From: Candidatus Thorarchaeota archaeon
GTDB taxonomy: Archaea > Asgardarchaeota > Thorarchaeia > Thorarchaeales > Thorarchaeaceae
Reading direction: 5' to 3'
NCBI GenBank assembly: GCA_003345555.1
Contig: PRDJ01000057.1
Coordinates: forward strand, 1-64,000
DNA: 64,000 bases
In this document: piece by piece, positions 40,730 to 49,605 of the stretch
Layout of the letters: each line of letters starts with the position of its first letter
Numbering within the stretch: position 1 is the first letter of the stretch
Translations under genes and position numbers: made by a program
Notes under the pieces: model-generated
The model's input: only the letters and a program-made list of their open reading frames with translations
Told to the model about the DNA's origin: nothing
The model's database searches: none

Positions 40730-43129
40730 ATGGCGAGCACATGTGCACCCCCGACTGCTTTGTGGCAACCATCAAAGCAGCTATCCCCTCGTATCAAGAG
40801 ACTAAGGGACGAGTACTTTGCGTTCGAACAGAGGTCGAAGTACTTCACAAATGAGGTCCGAGCCTACACAACTGGACGCCCTTGGGATCAGGTGTATAGC
40901 TTCAACCAATGGGGTGTAACCCCTGAGGCTATCCCGTTTATGCCGGGATTCAGAGACAGCCTGCGAGCTTTGGCGGAGCCAGTGCGATTTGATGATGAGA
41001 TGTTCAAGTTCTCGATTGCTGAGCGGCGTGCACACTTCCTTAACGAGGTTCTTGCAAAGCACTTGCCTGTGATGATACTTGACGGAGAGCTAATAGTAGG
41101 TAGTTACTTCAACACAGCACTCAGCAAGGTCCTCACCAAGGACGAACAGAAGGAGTGGAACAAGGGTCAGAGCCTCTTCTACAAGGAGCTGAAACACAGA
41201 TGTGATACTGGCGAGTTCAACTACGGGGCTATCCCTGGCCACCTAGTTCCTAACTACCCAAAGGTATTGCAGAAAGGATTCAGGGGAATTCAGGAAGATT
41301 TGAAGGCGCTGTCGAGCAGGATTCGCAACCCTAAGCATCAGGCTTGGCTCAGGGCACTCATACTTTCGTGTGAAGCAGCACGTATCCTATCTGAACGGTA
41401 TGCCTCCGAGGCAGATCGTCTTGCCCAACTGGAGAACAACCCGGCGCGTCGTCGTGAGCTTGAGACAATCGCCCGCACATGCCGCAAGGTCCCTTGGGAG
41501 CCCGCCGAATCTTTCTGGGAAGCTATCCAATCTCTATGGATGACTCACATGCTTGTAATGGCCGCTGAAAGCTATCCCGGGCCCGGCACGAGTCCCGGAC
41601 GTATCGATCAGTATCTTGCGCCCTACTACGAGCGCGACCTGAAGAAGTGTGCTTTGACGCGCGAGTTTGCCAAGGAGTTGCTTGAGTGCTACTGGATCAA
41701 GCACAACTACGCCTACGATTTCCAAGCTAGGGTGGGCAACTCTCAAGGCATCAATTCTAGCTTCGGCCAGCTGATTACCGTCGGTGGCATCAACAGCGAC
41801 CACGAAGACAGCAGCAATGACTTGACTTGGCTCATTCTCGAAGTAATTGAAGAGACGAACCTGTTAGAGCCAAAGCCCAACATACGCCTTCATGCCAATA
41901 CACCCGAACCCCTGATGCGGCGCGTTGCTCAAATGGTCGCTCGTGCACAGGGCAGCCCCTTCCTAATTAACTTCGACGAGACCGCGATAAGAGGTCTAAT
42001 CTGGCAAGGGGTTCCGCCAGAAGAAGCTTGGAACTATGCTCCTGTGGGCTGCCTAGAGAATACCATGATTGGCAATGATGTCTCGGGCACGGTTGACGTT
42101 AACCCCAACATAGCCAAGGCGATTGAACTCACTCTCAGTAATGGGAAGGATATTCGGCTTGCCCTTCAGCTCGGCCCCATGACTGGTGATCCACTCGCCT
42201 TCAAGACCTTTGCTCAGTTCTACAACGCTTTCAAAACCCAAGTCCGCGCATTGCTTGATCGCGCAATTCAGGCGAACGATTTTGCTGATAGTCTACGTGT
42301 GAAGTTCGAACCAGTTCCTTACCTATCACTTATCGTCGATAATTGTGCTGAGTCTGGCAAAGACTGTCGCGCCGGTGGCGCCAAGTACAACTTCATTACT
42401 GTTGAAGCCTTAGGGCTTGCGACGGCGGCTGACTCTGTTGCAGCAGTCCGGAAACTTGTCTATGACGAACAACGTGTGACCATGGACCGACTCGTTCACG
42501 CTCTCCAGACCAACTTTGAAGAAGATGAAGAGCTTCGGCAGATTCTGTTGCATCACGCACCTAAGTTCGGGAACGATGATTCAGCCGCCGATGAGTTTGC
42601 GCGCGAAATCTCTCGCCTCTGGGGTGAATACGTCTTCCAGCGTGCTGCTCCTGCGAGCGGCAGGCGATACAGAGGCGGGTATCTAAGCTGGAACTACTTC
42701 ATCAGTTTCGCTCCGAAAACAGCAGCAACGCCTGATGGCCGCCGGCGGGGTGAGTACTTGTCCAATGGTGTCTGCCCTGCTCAGGGTAGAGACCTTCGGG
42801 GACCAACAGCGGCGGCCATTAGCGTGGGCAATCTTGGCCTTGAAGTACAGCCCAATGGTTCATCACACACTATCACCTTCAGCCCTTCGTCGCTTCGTGA
42901 TGAAGAGCATCTTGAGAAGCTCGTAGCATTCCTTCGCACCTACGGCAAGGTCGGTGGCACCGCCATCCAAACCAATGTTATCAGTCCGGATACTCTTCGT
43001 GCCGCACAACAACATCCTGAGGACTACCGAAACCTTCTCGTCCGTGTCACGGGCTACAATGCCTACTTCACTACGCTGGGAAAGGAACAACAGGACGAAA
43101 TCATCAATCGAGTCAGTCACGAGCTGTAG
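40730..43129 (+). CDS. Glycyl radical enzyme (pyruvate formate-lyase/diol dehydratase family)
   Basis: An oxygen-sensitive radical enzyme of 799 residues. The active-site Cys and Glu lie in PVGCLEN (C441, E443); the G-C-x-E form is that of the dehydratases and C-C or C-N lyases and differs from the Cys-Cys pair of true pyruvate formate-lyase. The radical-bearing Gly is G775 in RVTGYNAYF, 25 residues from the C-terminus. The substrate is not predictable. ATG 40730 gives the family N-terminus; upstream codons in frame are non-homologous. The activase is encoded 18 nt downstream. Confidence 0.93.
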   Translation: MASTCAPPTALWQPSKQLSPRIKRLRDEYFAFEQRSKYFTNEVRAYTTGRPWDQVYSFNQWGVTPEAIPFMPGFRDSLRALAEPVRFDDEMFKFSIAERRAHFLNEVLAKHLPVMILDGELIVGSYFNTALSKVLTKDEQKEWNKGQSLFYKELKHRCDTGEFNYGAIPGHLVPNYPKVLQKGFRGIQEDLKALSSRIRNPKHQAWLRALILSCEAARILSERYASEADRLAQLENNPARRRELETIARTCRKVPWEPAESFWEAIQSLWMTHMLVMAAESYPGPGTSPGRIDQYLAPYYERDLKKCALTREFAKELLECYWIKHNYAYDFQARVGNSQGINSSFGQLITVGGINSDHEDSSNDLTWLILEVIEETNLLEPKPNIRLHANTPEPLMRRVAQMVARAQGSPFLINFDETAIRGLIWQGVPPEEAWNYAPVGCLENTMIGNDVSGTVDVNPNIAKAIELTLSNGKDIRLALQLGPMTGDPLAFKTFAQFYNAFKTQVRALLDRAIQANDFADSLRVKFEPVPYLSLIVDNCAESGKDCRAGGAKYNFITVEALGLATAADSVAAVRKLVYDEQRVTMDRLVHALQTNFEEDEELRQILLHHAPKFGNDDSAADEFAREISRLWGEYVFQRAAPASGRRYRGGYLSWNYFISFAPKTAATPDGRRRGEYLSNGVCPAQGRDLRGPTAAAISVGNLGLEVQPNGSSHTITFSPSSLRDEEHLEKLVAFLRTYGKVGGTAIQTNVISPDTLRAAQQHPEDYRNLLVRVTGYNAYFTTLGKEQQDEIINRVSHEL

Positions 43130-43147
43130 CCGAGAGTTGATGCCCTA

Positions 43148-44119
43148 TTGTCTCCAGAGAATCTAGCAAATTCCGGCATTGTGCTGAACGTTCAGCGGTT
43201 CTCGACGGAGGATGGCCCAGGCATTCGCACGACGGTCTTTCTGAAGGGCTGTTCATTACGGTGCGACTGGTGTCAAAACCCAGAATCATGGACCTTGGTG
43301 CCTCAAGTCGTCTGGTACAAAGACAGGTGCATTGGGGCACGGCATTGCCTGTCTGCATGTCCGAAGCAAGCTCTGACGCTGACATCGAGAGGAATGGTCA
43401 TTGACAGAAAGCGGTGCGATGGTTGTGGGAGTTGCGCCTCTGTGTGTCCTCCCGGGGCCATTGAAGTGCTCGGGGTTCGACGCACAGTAGATGACGTAAC
43501 TGCTGAGGTTTTGCGCGATTGTGTCTTCTATGAACAATCGGGTGGAGGTGTTACACTCAGCGGCGGCGATCCTCTCTTTCAGTTCGGTTTTGCTCACGAA
43601 CTACTCCGACGTTTCAGATCCCACGGCTTGCACACAGCACTAGACACGGCAGGCTATGCCAAGCAAGAGCAGTTTCAAGCATTGGTTGACAACTCCAACC
43701 TTGTCTTACTAGATCTGAAACTGATGGAACCAACCCAGCACCAAGCATTTACAGGAATCCCTCTTGAACCGATTTTGCGAAACGCGACGTGGTTGGGTGC
43801 TCAATCCAAACCCATATGGATTCGGACGCCCATAATTCCTGGATTCACGGACAGCACGGATAACATCAAGACGATTGCTACTTTCATTCGCGAGAACCTT
43901 CCGAGGGTAGAGCGATGGGACCTTCTTGGTTTCAACAAGCTTTGCATTTCGAAATGGCAAAGGCTCGATATGCCCTTTGCATGTGCTGATACCCCTCTTG
44001 TCAGTATAGACCAGATGGCTCATCTTATGGAAACTGCACGTGAGTCTCTTGTCTCGCGAATTACGTGGTCTGGAGTAACACGCGAGGCGATGGCATCTGT
44101 TCAACATCAGCTCGAATAG
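43148..44119 (+). CDS. Glycyl radical enzyme activase
   Basis: A radical SAM activating enzyme that installs the glycyl radical on the upstream enzyme. Order of motifs: QRFSTEDGPGIRTTVFLKGC, the cluster CSLRCDWC, then two inserted ferredoxin-type clusters (CIGARHCLSACPKQA and CDGCGSCASVCPPGA), then LSGGDPLFQ. The 8-Fe insert is typical of activases for non-PFL glycyl radical enzymes. TTG 43148 begins 18 nt after the enzyme's stop, so the pair is one operon. Confidence 0.94.
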   Translation: MSPENLANSGIVLNVQRFSTEDGPGIRTTVFLKGCSLRCDWCQNPESWTLVPQVVWYKDRCIGARHCLSACPKQALTLTSRGMVIDRKRCDGCGSCASVCPPGAIEVLGVRRTVDDVTAEVLRDCVFYEQSGGGVTLSGGDPLFQFGFAHELLRRFRSHGLHTALDTAGYAKQEQFQALVDNSNLVLLDLKLMEPTQHQAFTGIPLEPILRNATWLGAQSKPIWIRTPIIPGFTDSTDNIKTIATFIRENLPRVERWDLLGFNKLCISKWQRLDMPFACADTPLVSIDQMAHLMETARESLVSRITWSGVTREAMASVQHQLE

Positions 44120-44132
44120 GTCGTATGAAAAG

Positions 44133-44951
44133 ATGGCAACGAAACTTCCCGCTGCAGCACGCGATGCTTTCGATTTGGACATGGCGGCAAAATTCATGGC
44201 AACACTAAACACCGAAGGTGAGCCGAACATTGCCCCGGTCATAACCACCTATCCATGGGACGACGAGACACTCATCTTCGGGGACTTCCTGATTCGAAAG
44301 ACGAAGGAGAACCTGCTCCGTGAGAAAGAGTCTCCTGTCTCTGTCGCCGTAATGACTCTCGGCTTCAGTGTCTTCGAGGTGCAAGGTCGGTTTCTGGGCT
44401 TCGAAACAAAGGGCCCCAAGTTCGATCGGATGAGCAGCAAGGATTTGTTTCGATACTCTGCCATTGGCCTGCTAAGGAGTGTCGGAACCATAGCCGTTGA
44501 CAAAGTTCGTGCTATGCCCATGAGTAAGATGGGTATCGCGTCTGAGTGGTTGACAACCCGTATGGCGGCTAAGCGGCCAAAAGATGCGAAAGCTGGTCTC
44601 TCGATTCATCCGGTCGTTCGCGCTAAAGTCGGTGTGCTGAATGGTGCCAAGTTCCTCGCAGTCGCTCGAGGCCCTTTGGTAGAGCAATTTCCTGTCTTGT
44701 GCCTTCAGCCTGCCGGCCACGACCACGTCGTCTTTCGCACCAAGTTAGTCAGTGACCGGCGAAAGTCTCTCAAGACGGGAGATTCCGTGGCCATCTCTGT
44801 TTTCACAATGGATCCTCAAGCTTACCAGCTTAAGGGCAAGTTCGTTGACTATCGCCGAGTGCGTGGCTTTGAAGTTGGGTTGGTGAACGTTACAAGCGTT
44901 TGGACCCAGGTGCCACCAATACCCGGGGCTGAAATCATCTACAGGGGATAG
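44133..44951 (+). CDS. Flavin-binding split-barrel (PNPOx-like) protein
   Basis: A protein of 272 residues whose first 110 residues follow the pyridoxamine-phosphate-oxidase-like split barrel (FMATLNTEGEPNIAPVITTY, then LIFGDFLIRKTKENLLREKE). The C-terminal half seems to repeat a similar barrel (SDRRKSLKTGDSVAISVFTM). Members use FMN, F420 or haem. It follows the activase by 13 nt and may be part of its operon, giving a redox partner to the glycyl radical system, which is an inference. Confidence 0.75.
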   Translation: MATKLPAAARDAFDLDMAAKFMATLNTEGEPNIAPVITTYPWDDETLIFGDFLIRKTKENLLREKESPVSVAVMTLGFSVFEVQGRFLGFETKGPKFDRMSSKDLFRYSAIGLLRSVGTIAVDKVRAMPMSKMGIASEWLTTRMAAKRPKDAKAGLSIHPVVRAKVGVLNGAKFLAVARGPLVEQFPVLCLQPAGHDHVVFRTKLVSDRRKSLKTGDSVAISVFTMDPQAYQLKGKFVDYRRVRGFEVGLVNVTSVWTQVPPIPGAEIIYRG

Positions 44952-45038
44952 CCGCAATCGGCTCTATTCGAGAAGTACACTCTATCATCCTCGCTTCGGC
45001 AGGTTGGTAATACACGGATATGACCTGTTGGTAGTACT

Positions 45039-46670
45039 TTACTTTGCAGTCACATCGAGGGCTATACTGTCCGCATGATCCCCGATTCTCTCGAGGTTCC
45101 TCACTGTCTCCACGAAAATAGTGTCTGCCTGTGGATTACAGATACCGGCTTCCATACGTGAAATATGACCAGCCCTCAGTTCTCTCTCCATAGCGTCGAT
45201 TTGTTCTTCCAGCCTTTCGGTCTGCTTTGCCAGTTCCAAATCCCTCGTTTTCAGCGATTGAATCGCTGTTGTATATGCTCCCTCGGCAAGGTCAAACATG
45301 CGGCTGAGATCTGATACTCCAGTGTCTGAGAAGGCAATGTTTCTGTTGACTCGATCCAAAGCAAACTCGGCGATATTGGAGGCGAGGTCTCCGACTCTTC
45401 TGATATCTACAATAACTGCAAGGAGTCTTGTTCTCCACAGGATATTGCCTTCATTCAGGTAGTCTTCTTTAATCTTGTCAATGAATTGCGCCGTCGCACT
45501 GCAGCTCTCTTCCACTTCGCGGTCTAGTCTTGTTACTCGATGAGAAGCATCAATGTCTCGCTTCAGCAAGGCCGCTCTACTCAGCTGAATCATCTGAATC
45601 GTGGTGTCGCCCGTTCTTGTCAGTTCTCGCTCGGCCTCGAGGAGTGCTGCTTGGGGGTAGTGTAGCATTTCGTCATCAAACATATGCTTGCCTACGACTT
45701 CTCCCTGCTTGTCGGGTATGATTATCTCACAGAGCCTGACGAGTCCGCCAACGAGAGGGATGAGTATCAGACTCGTGATTACGTTGAATATAGTATGACA
45801 GTTCGCTATCTGCCTCGGCAGGTCCGTTGCCGTAAGTGTGACTATCTCTGCGTACGGTGTTAGGAAGGGTAGGAACAAGATTACGCCTATGATCTTCATG
45901 AGCGACTGTGCGAGACTCGTCCTCTTGGCAGGCGAGGTTGCTCCTATTCCCGCTATCAGTTCAAAGAAAGTTGTCCCGATGTTGGCGCCCAACACGAGGG
46001 CAATTGCGGCTGGGAGGCTGACGAGGTTGCTTCTTCCCAAGGCGATTACCAGACTGACTGTGCCAGCGCTGCTGTTTGTGATGCCGGCAATGGCCGCTCC
46101 GACAAGGATTCCAGCTAAGGGATTCGTCGCAAATGTGGTCATTATGTTGACAAACGCCGGGCTCTGTGCGAGAGGCGCAGCAGCCTGCCCTATGAAATCC
46201 ATTCCAAGGAACATCAAGCCAAGGCTGAAGATTACATCAGCGACGAGCTTTGTTCTTTCTTTTCTTGAGAACATGCGAGCAAAGAAGCCGATTGCGATTA
46301 GCGGCCAGTATGCCATGCCGACTTCGAATGCGACGATTTGGGCCACTACGGTGGTACCGATTTCAGCACCCAACATAATGTTGACAGACTGCCGGAATGT
46401 CATAATTCCCGCATTCACGAAACCAATCAGAGTCAGGACCGTAATGCTTGAGCTTTGAGTCATAATTGTCGCGGCAGTGCCTGCAAACATGCCCTTGACG
46501 GGGTTATTGGACACTTTCTCGAGGATCTTGGCAACGCGAGCACCTGAGACTTTGCCCAGAGTCTCTCTAAGTCTGTACATCGCGAACATGAAGAGGCCGA
46601 GACCGCCCAGGATACTGAAGAGGAGCGGTAGTGCACTCCAAATGCCCAGTGCGATGTCAATGATTTGCAT
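45039..46670 (-). CDS. Na+/phosphate cotransporter with PhoU-like tail
   Basis: A 543-residue symporter of the NptA/SLC34 family. Two inverted PNaS repeats are seen, with TIMTQSSSITVLTLIGFVNA in the first and IAGITNSSAGTVSLVIALG in the second. About residues 335-543 are a cytosolic PhoU-like helical bundle (ELTRTGDTTIQMIQLSRAAL, ETVRNLERIGDHADSIA) that probably regulates transport. The QSSS of the second repeat has become NSSAGT. It stands alone. Confidence 0.92.
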   Translation of the reverse strand: MQIIDIALGIWSALPLLFSILGGLGLFMFAMYRLRETLGKVSGARVAKILEKVSNNPVKGMFAGTAATIMTQSSSITVLTLIGFVNAGIMTFRQSVNIMLGAEIGTTVVAQIVAFEVGMAYWPLIAIGFFARMFSRKERTKLVADVIFSLGLMFLGMDFIGQAAAPLAQSPAFVNIMTTFATNPLAGILVGAAIAGITNSSAGTVSLVIALGRSNLVSLPAAIALVLGANIGTTFFELIAGIGATSPAKRTSLAQSLMKIIGVILFLPFLTPYAEIVTLTATDLPRQIANCHTIFNVITSLILIPLVGGLVRLCEIIIPDKQGEVVGKHMFDDEMLHYPQAALLEAERELTRTGDTTIQMIQLSRAALLKRDIDASHRVTRLDREVEESCSATAQFIDKIKEDYLNEGNILWRTRLLAVIVDIRRVGDLASNIAEFALDRVNRNIAFSDTGVSDLSRMFDLAEGAYTTAIQSLKTRDLELAKQTERLEEQIDAMERELRAGHISRMEAGICNPQADTIFVETVRNLERIGDHADSIALDVTAK

Positions 46671-46918
46671 CTTAGCACAACAGGTCCCGACATCCTACAT
46701 ATGAAAGTTATGGACTGCAGTCTTCAACCATTGCTGTTTCAAGGGGCTCCTTAGAAGGCCGCCTGGTTCTGGCAACATCGTGAAGGGGAATCTGCCCAGG
46801 CAGCGAATCATCTAGGCGCACTAGGGTTGAGGCCTCGAGGAGGCCGGGGTCATGAACAATCCCCCGCAAGCAAATATAGGGCCGTCTTGCTCTTGAGATG
46901 ACGGGGCAACTCTGAATA

Positions 46919-48004
46919 TTGCAGGCCGATGCGTATGAGAGACTAGCGGCTAGACTCAACAAGATGCCGCTTGGATTCCCTTCCGTTGAGGACGGAACCC
47001 ATCTGAGAATACTCCGATGGATCTTCACCCCTGAAGAAGCTGAGATTGCTAGTCAGATGAAGCTCAGAGGCGAAACCGCAGAGGAACTAGCGAACCGACT
47101 TGGATTGCGGCTCAGAAACGTGCAGACGCGACTTGAAGCAATGGCAAGGAAAGGTCAGATCAGAGCATGGGACTCGAGCACGGGCAGACGATATGCTCTG
47201 ATCGTCTTTGTAGGAGGAATCTGGGAAAACCAGCTCCGGAGAATGGACAAGGAGTTTGCCCAACTTGCCGAGGGCTACTTCAGCAAGAGCGTGGGCAGGG
47301 GGCTGTTCGATACCCCTCCGGCACTATTCAAGGTGATTCCTATCAATCGTGCAATTCGTCCGGAGCTGGAGGTATATCCATATGAGATCGCACAATCAAT
47401 GGTGCAGGATTCAAAATCCTGGGGACTGAGAGAGTGCATGTGCAAGAAACAGAAGCAGGCAGTAGGAGAACCCTGCAAGTTTCCGTCCTCAGTGTGTATT
47501 CTCATCAGCCCGAACAAAGAGCATGCATACGACAATGACTCCTTCACAAAGGCGATTACGAAAGAAGAGGCGCTTGCGGTTCTTCATCAAGCCGAAGAAG
47601 CGGGACTAGTCCATTGCTCAATGAACGTACAGACCGGGTATTCTTACATATGCAACTGCTGTACCTGTTGCTGTCTGATGCTGAGAAGTCTTGTCAAGTG
47701 GAAGCAGCCACACGCCTTTATCAGGTCAAACTACATGACACAGGTTGACGCAGAATCATGCACTGGTTGCGGCCGATGCATTGAGAGATGCCAATTCGGG
47801 GCATTGAGCATTCCTGAGAGCACATGTGAGGTTGACTCGAATCTTTGTGTCGGCTGCGGTGTCTGCTCCATGGCCTGCAAAGAAGGTGCACTCAGCCTAA
47901 GAGCAAGAAGCCCGGACGATACAACTACTCCTCCCGCATCTAGAGAGGAATGGATGACACTAAAGGCGGAATCGAGGGGTGTGGACCCGTCGGACTTGTT
48001 CTAG
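46919..48004 (+). CDS. Winged-helix/ferredoxin regulator-like protein, paralog A
   Basis: A protein of 361 residues in four parts: an N-terminal winged helix (30-95, RILRWIFTPEEAEIASQMKL...STGRRY), a linker, a Cys-rich centre (CMCKKQ 173-178, C186, C193, HCS 232-234, and CNCCTCCC 245-252), and two [4Fe-4S] ferredoxin motifs (CTGCGRCIERC 281-291, CVGCGVCSMAC 310-320). It would suit a redox- or metal-sensing regulator, or an electron-transfer adaptor. TTG 46919 is the start; a CAAATATAGG promoter lies near 46867. A paralog of equal length is encoded at 53488. Confidence 0.8.
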   Translation: MQADAYERLAARLNKMPLGFPSVEDGTHLRILRWIFTPEEAEIASQMKLRGETAEELANRLGLRLRNVQTRLEAMARKGQIRAWDSSTGRRYALIVFVGGIWENQLRRMDKEFAQLAEGYFSKSVGRGLFDTPPALFKVIPINRAIRPELEVYPYEIAQSMVQDSKSWGLRECMCKKQKQAVGEPCKFPSSVCILISPNKEHAYDNDSFTKAITKEEALAVLHQAEEAGLVHCSMNVQTGYSYICNCCTCCCLMLRSLVKWKQPHAFIRSNYMTQVDAESCTGCGRCIERCQFGALSIPESTCEVDSNLCVGCGVCSMACKEGALSLRARSPDDTTTPPASREEWMTLKAESRGVDPSDLF

Positions 48005-48217
48005 CTTAGATGGCCTGAGATTGGGATGTTGAGATGCAATCATCTCGCAGGTTGATTACACTGGCTACGAGTTAGTGACCGGACTCCAGATCCCGGGCTT
48101 GCTAGTTCAAGCAGATGTACGATAGACCTTTGAGTGTTCGTTCTCTGATGCTTATTGGAAATGAGCTGCGAGTCAGTTCTGTGCCTTCCAAGATCATCTA
48201 TGGATGGTTCAGCATAA

Positions 48218-49063
48218 ATGAGAGGTGTAGACATTGTGCTTCCTGGGGAGGACTTCACTCCAGGAGACTGCATCGTTGGAACAGTTGTGTGCATGTGTGA
48301 TAAGAGCTTCAACTGCAATCGAGTGACTCTGGTGTTGCATGGAGAGGAAATAAGCAGGGTAGTACATGGCTCTGGGAAGAGCAGGCATGTTCACAAGGAA
48401 AGAAGGGAACACGTGAATCAGGAGTTGGAACTCTCGGGACCCTGTGAGGTACCTGAGGGCGACAGCTCATATGAGTTCAGCGTATTCCTTCCCTCCGACC
48501 TGCCCGGGAGCTTCACTGGTCTGTATGGTAACATTGAATATACAATCAAGGCAAACGTGGAAATCTCTCGGGCCCTTGACAAGCAGTCGAAGAAGGTCAT
48601 CAATGTAAGGGTTGTTCCCCCACCTCCTGTTTCTAAGGGGGACCGCATGACACTAGAACGTGACGGGGTATCGATCCTGACCGTTGAGGTTGAGAACGGT
48701 GTCCTGAGACCGGGGCAGGCTTTTCCTCTGAGGTTCTTATTGTCCGGCAGTCCAAGGTTCAGGGGGGTGAGAGTACAGATTATCACCCGTGAGTCCGTGG
48801 CTCCTCAAGGAGTTCGCACAGAGCACGAGACTGCCATTGCAGAGGCATATTATCTGAAGGAGGAAATCCCTGAGGAAACTTGGATAGAAACGGTTCTTGA
48901 GGTGCCAACAGCGTGTCCTCCTCCATTCAAGACAGAACTGATCGAACTGGCATACTGGCTAAAGGTCACACTTGACATCCCGTTGCGTACCGATCAGACA
49001 CTGTTCATGCCCTTGCATTTCTCGATTGTTGGGCATCGGCTGGGTTTGGATACTACACTCTGA
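48218..49063 (+). CDS. Arrestin-fold protein (arrestin/Vps26/Spo0M superfamily)
   Basis: A 281-residue protein with two arrestin-like beta-sandwich halves. The N half (1-132) has PGDCIVGTV, VTLVLHGEEI, FSVFLPSDLPGSFTGLYGNI, EYTIKANVEI and ends KKVINVRVVPP. The C half (150-275) has LRPGQAFPLRFLLSG and ELAYWLKVTLDIPLRTDQTL, the latter a classic arrestin strand. No transmembrane helix is present. Eukaryotic relatives are cargo and receptor adaptors in membrane trafficking, and Asgard archaea are known to carry such folds. It overlaps the next gene tail to tail by 11 nt. Confidence 0.82.
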   Translation: MRGVDIVLPGEDFTPGDCIVGTVVCMCDKSFNCNRVTLVLHGEEISRVVHGSGKSRHVHKERREHVNQELELSGPCEVPEGDSSYEFSVFLPSDLPGSFTGLYGNIEYTIKANVEISRALDKQSKKVINVRVVPPPPVSKGDRMTLERDGVSILTVEVENGVLRPGQAFPLRFLLSGSPRFRGVRVQIITRESVAPQGVRTEHETAIAEAYYLKEEIPEETWIETVLEVPTACPPPFKTELIELAYWLKVTLDIPLRTDQTLFMPLHFSIVGHRLGLDTTL

Positions 49064-49409
49064 ATCTGCGTTTTATGCTGCCCTGATTCAGATATAGCAC
49101 GATTATGAGATTGATAACAAGCGGAATCCAAGAGATTTGTGGATACGAAATGAACGATACTAGAAGGTTTAGAATCGCGAACAGCATGTCCGCCCACCAT
49201 GCCCAAGGAGCCAACATCAGTAAGCCTATGCCGAGAAGCAAATAGAAGAGTCCTAGAATGAGTGAGGCTTGGGGAATGTTCAGCAGTCCCGGGCTTAACA
49301 CCCATTCTTGAAGCGGCCCGAGCATGTCAAGAGATCCGGCCAGCATCAACAATCCTACGAGCAAGTTGAGCAGGGCAAGTACAGCGACACCAGTGGGAGT
49401 TTTGGCCAT
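49053..49409 (-). CDS. Small membrane protein, about four helices
   Basis: A protein of 118 residues with four hydrophobic segments (about 7-27, 45-68, 70-90, 92-108) and a basic C-terminus (KRRFRV). ATG 49409 is set by a GGAGG ribosome-binding site 9 nt upstream, which makes the longer reading from 49436 unlikely. Composition resembles small DoxX/DUF-type membrane proteins, but I assign no family. Confidence 0.65.
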   Translation of the reverse strand: MAKTPTGVAVLALLNLLVGLLMLAGSLDMLGPLQEWVLSPGLLNIPQASLILGLFYLLLGIGLLMLAPWAWWADMLFAILNLLVSFISYPQISWIPLVINLIIVLYLNQGSIKRRFRV

Positions 49410-49605
49410 CCGTGTACCTCCAACCGGGCTACACATGTCGGTCTATTATCTCTTTTTTGGCCATGATCCTTGCCGAGGCTTGTTCATCCATCATGAATGA
49501 TTGGTTGCGAGTAACTTCAAGCCGCCGAGGAGTACGGGGGGTCAGCCTCGTGCCTCTTGACGACTCCTCGCAACGGATAAATCCTACGGCGCCCTGACAG
49601 ACCAG

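Noticed and set aside
46728-46760. AAGGGGCTCCTT as a third copy of the 27-bp hairpin
   Set aside because: It shares only a few bases of one arm and lacks the GAAGGAG/CTCCTTC stem and bulge.
48115-48300. Short frame overlapping the start of the arrestin-fold gene
   Set aside because: It is out of frame with the arrestin strands and shows no motif; the arrestin frame begins well at ATG 48218.
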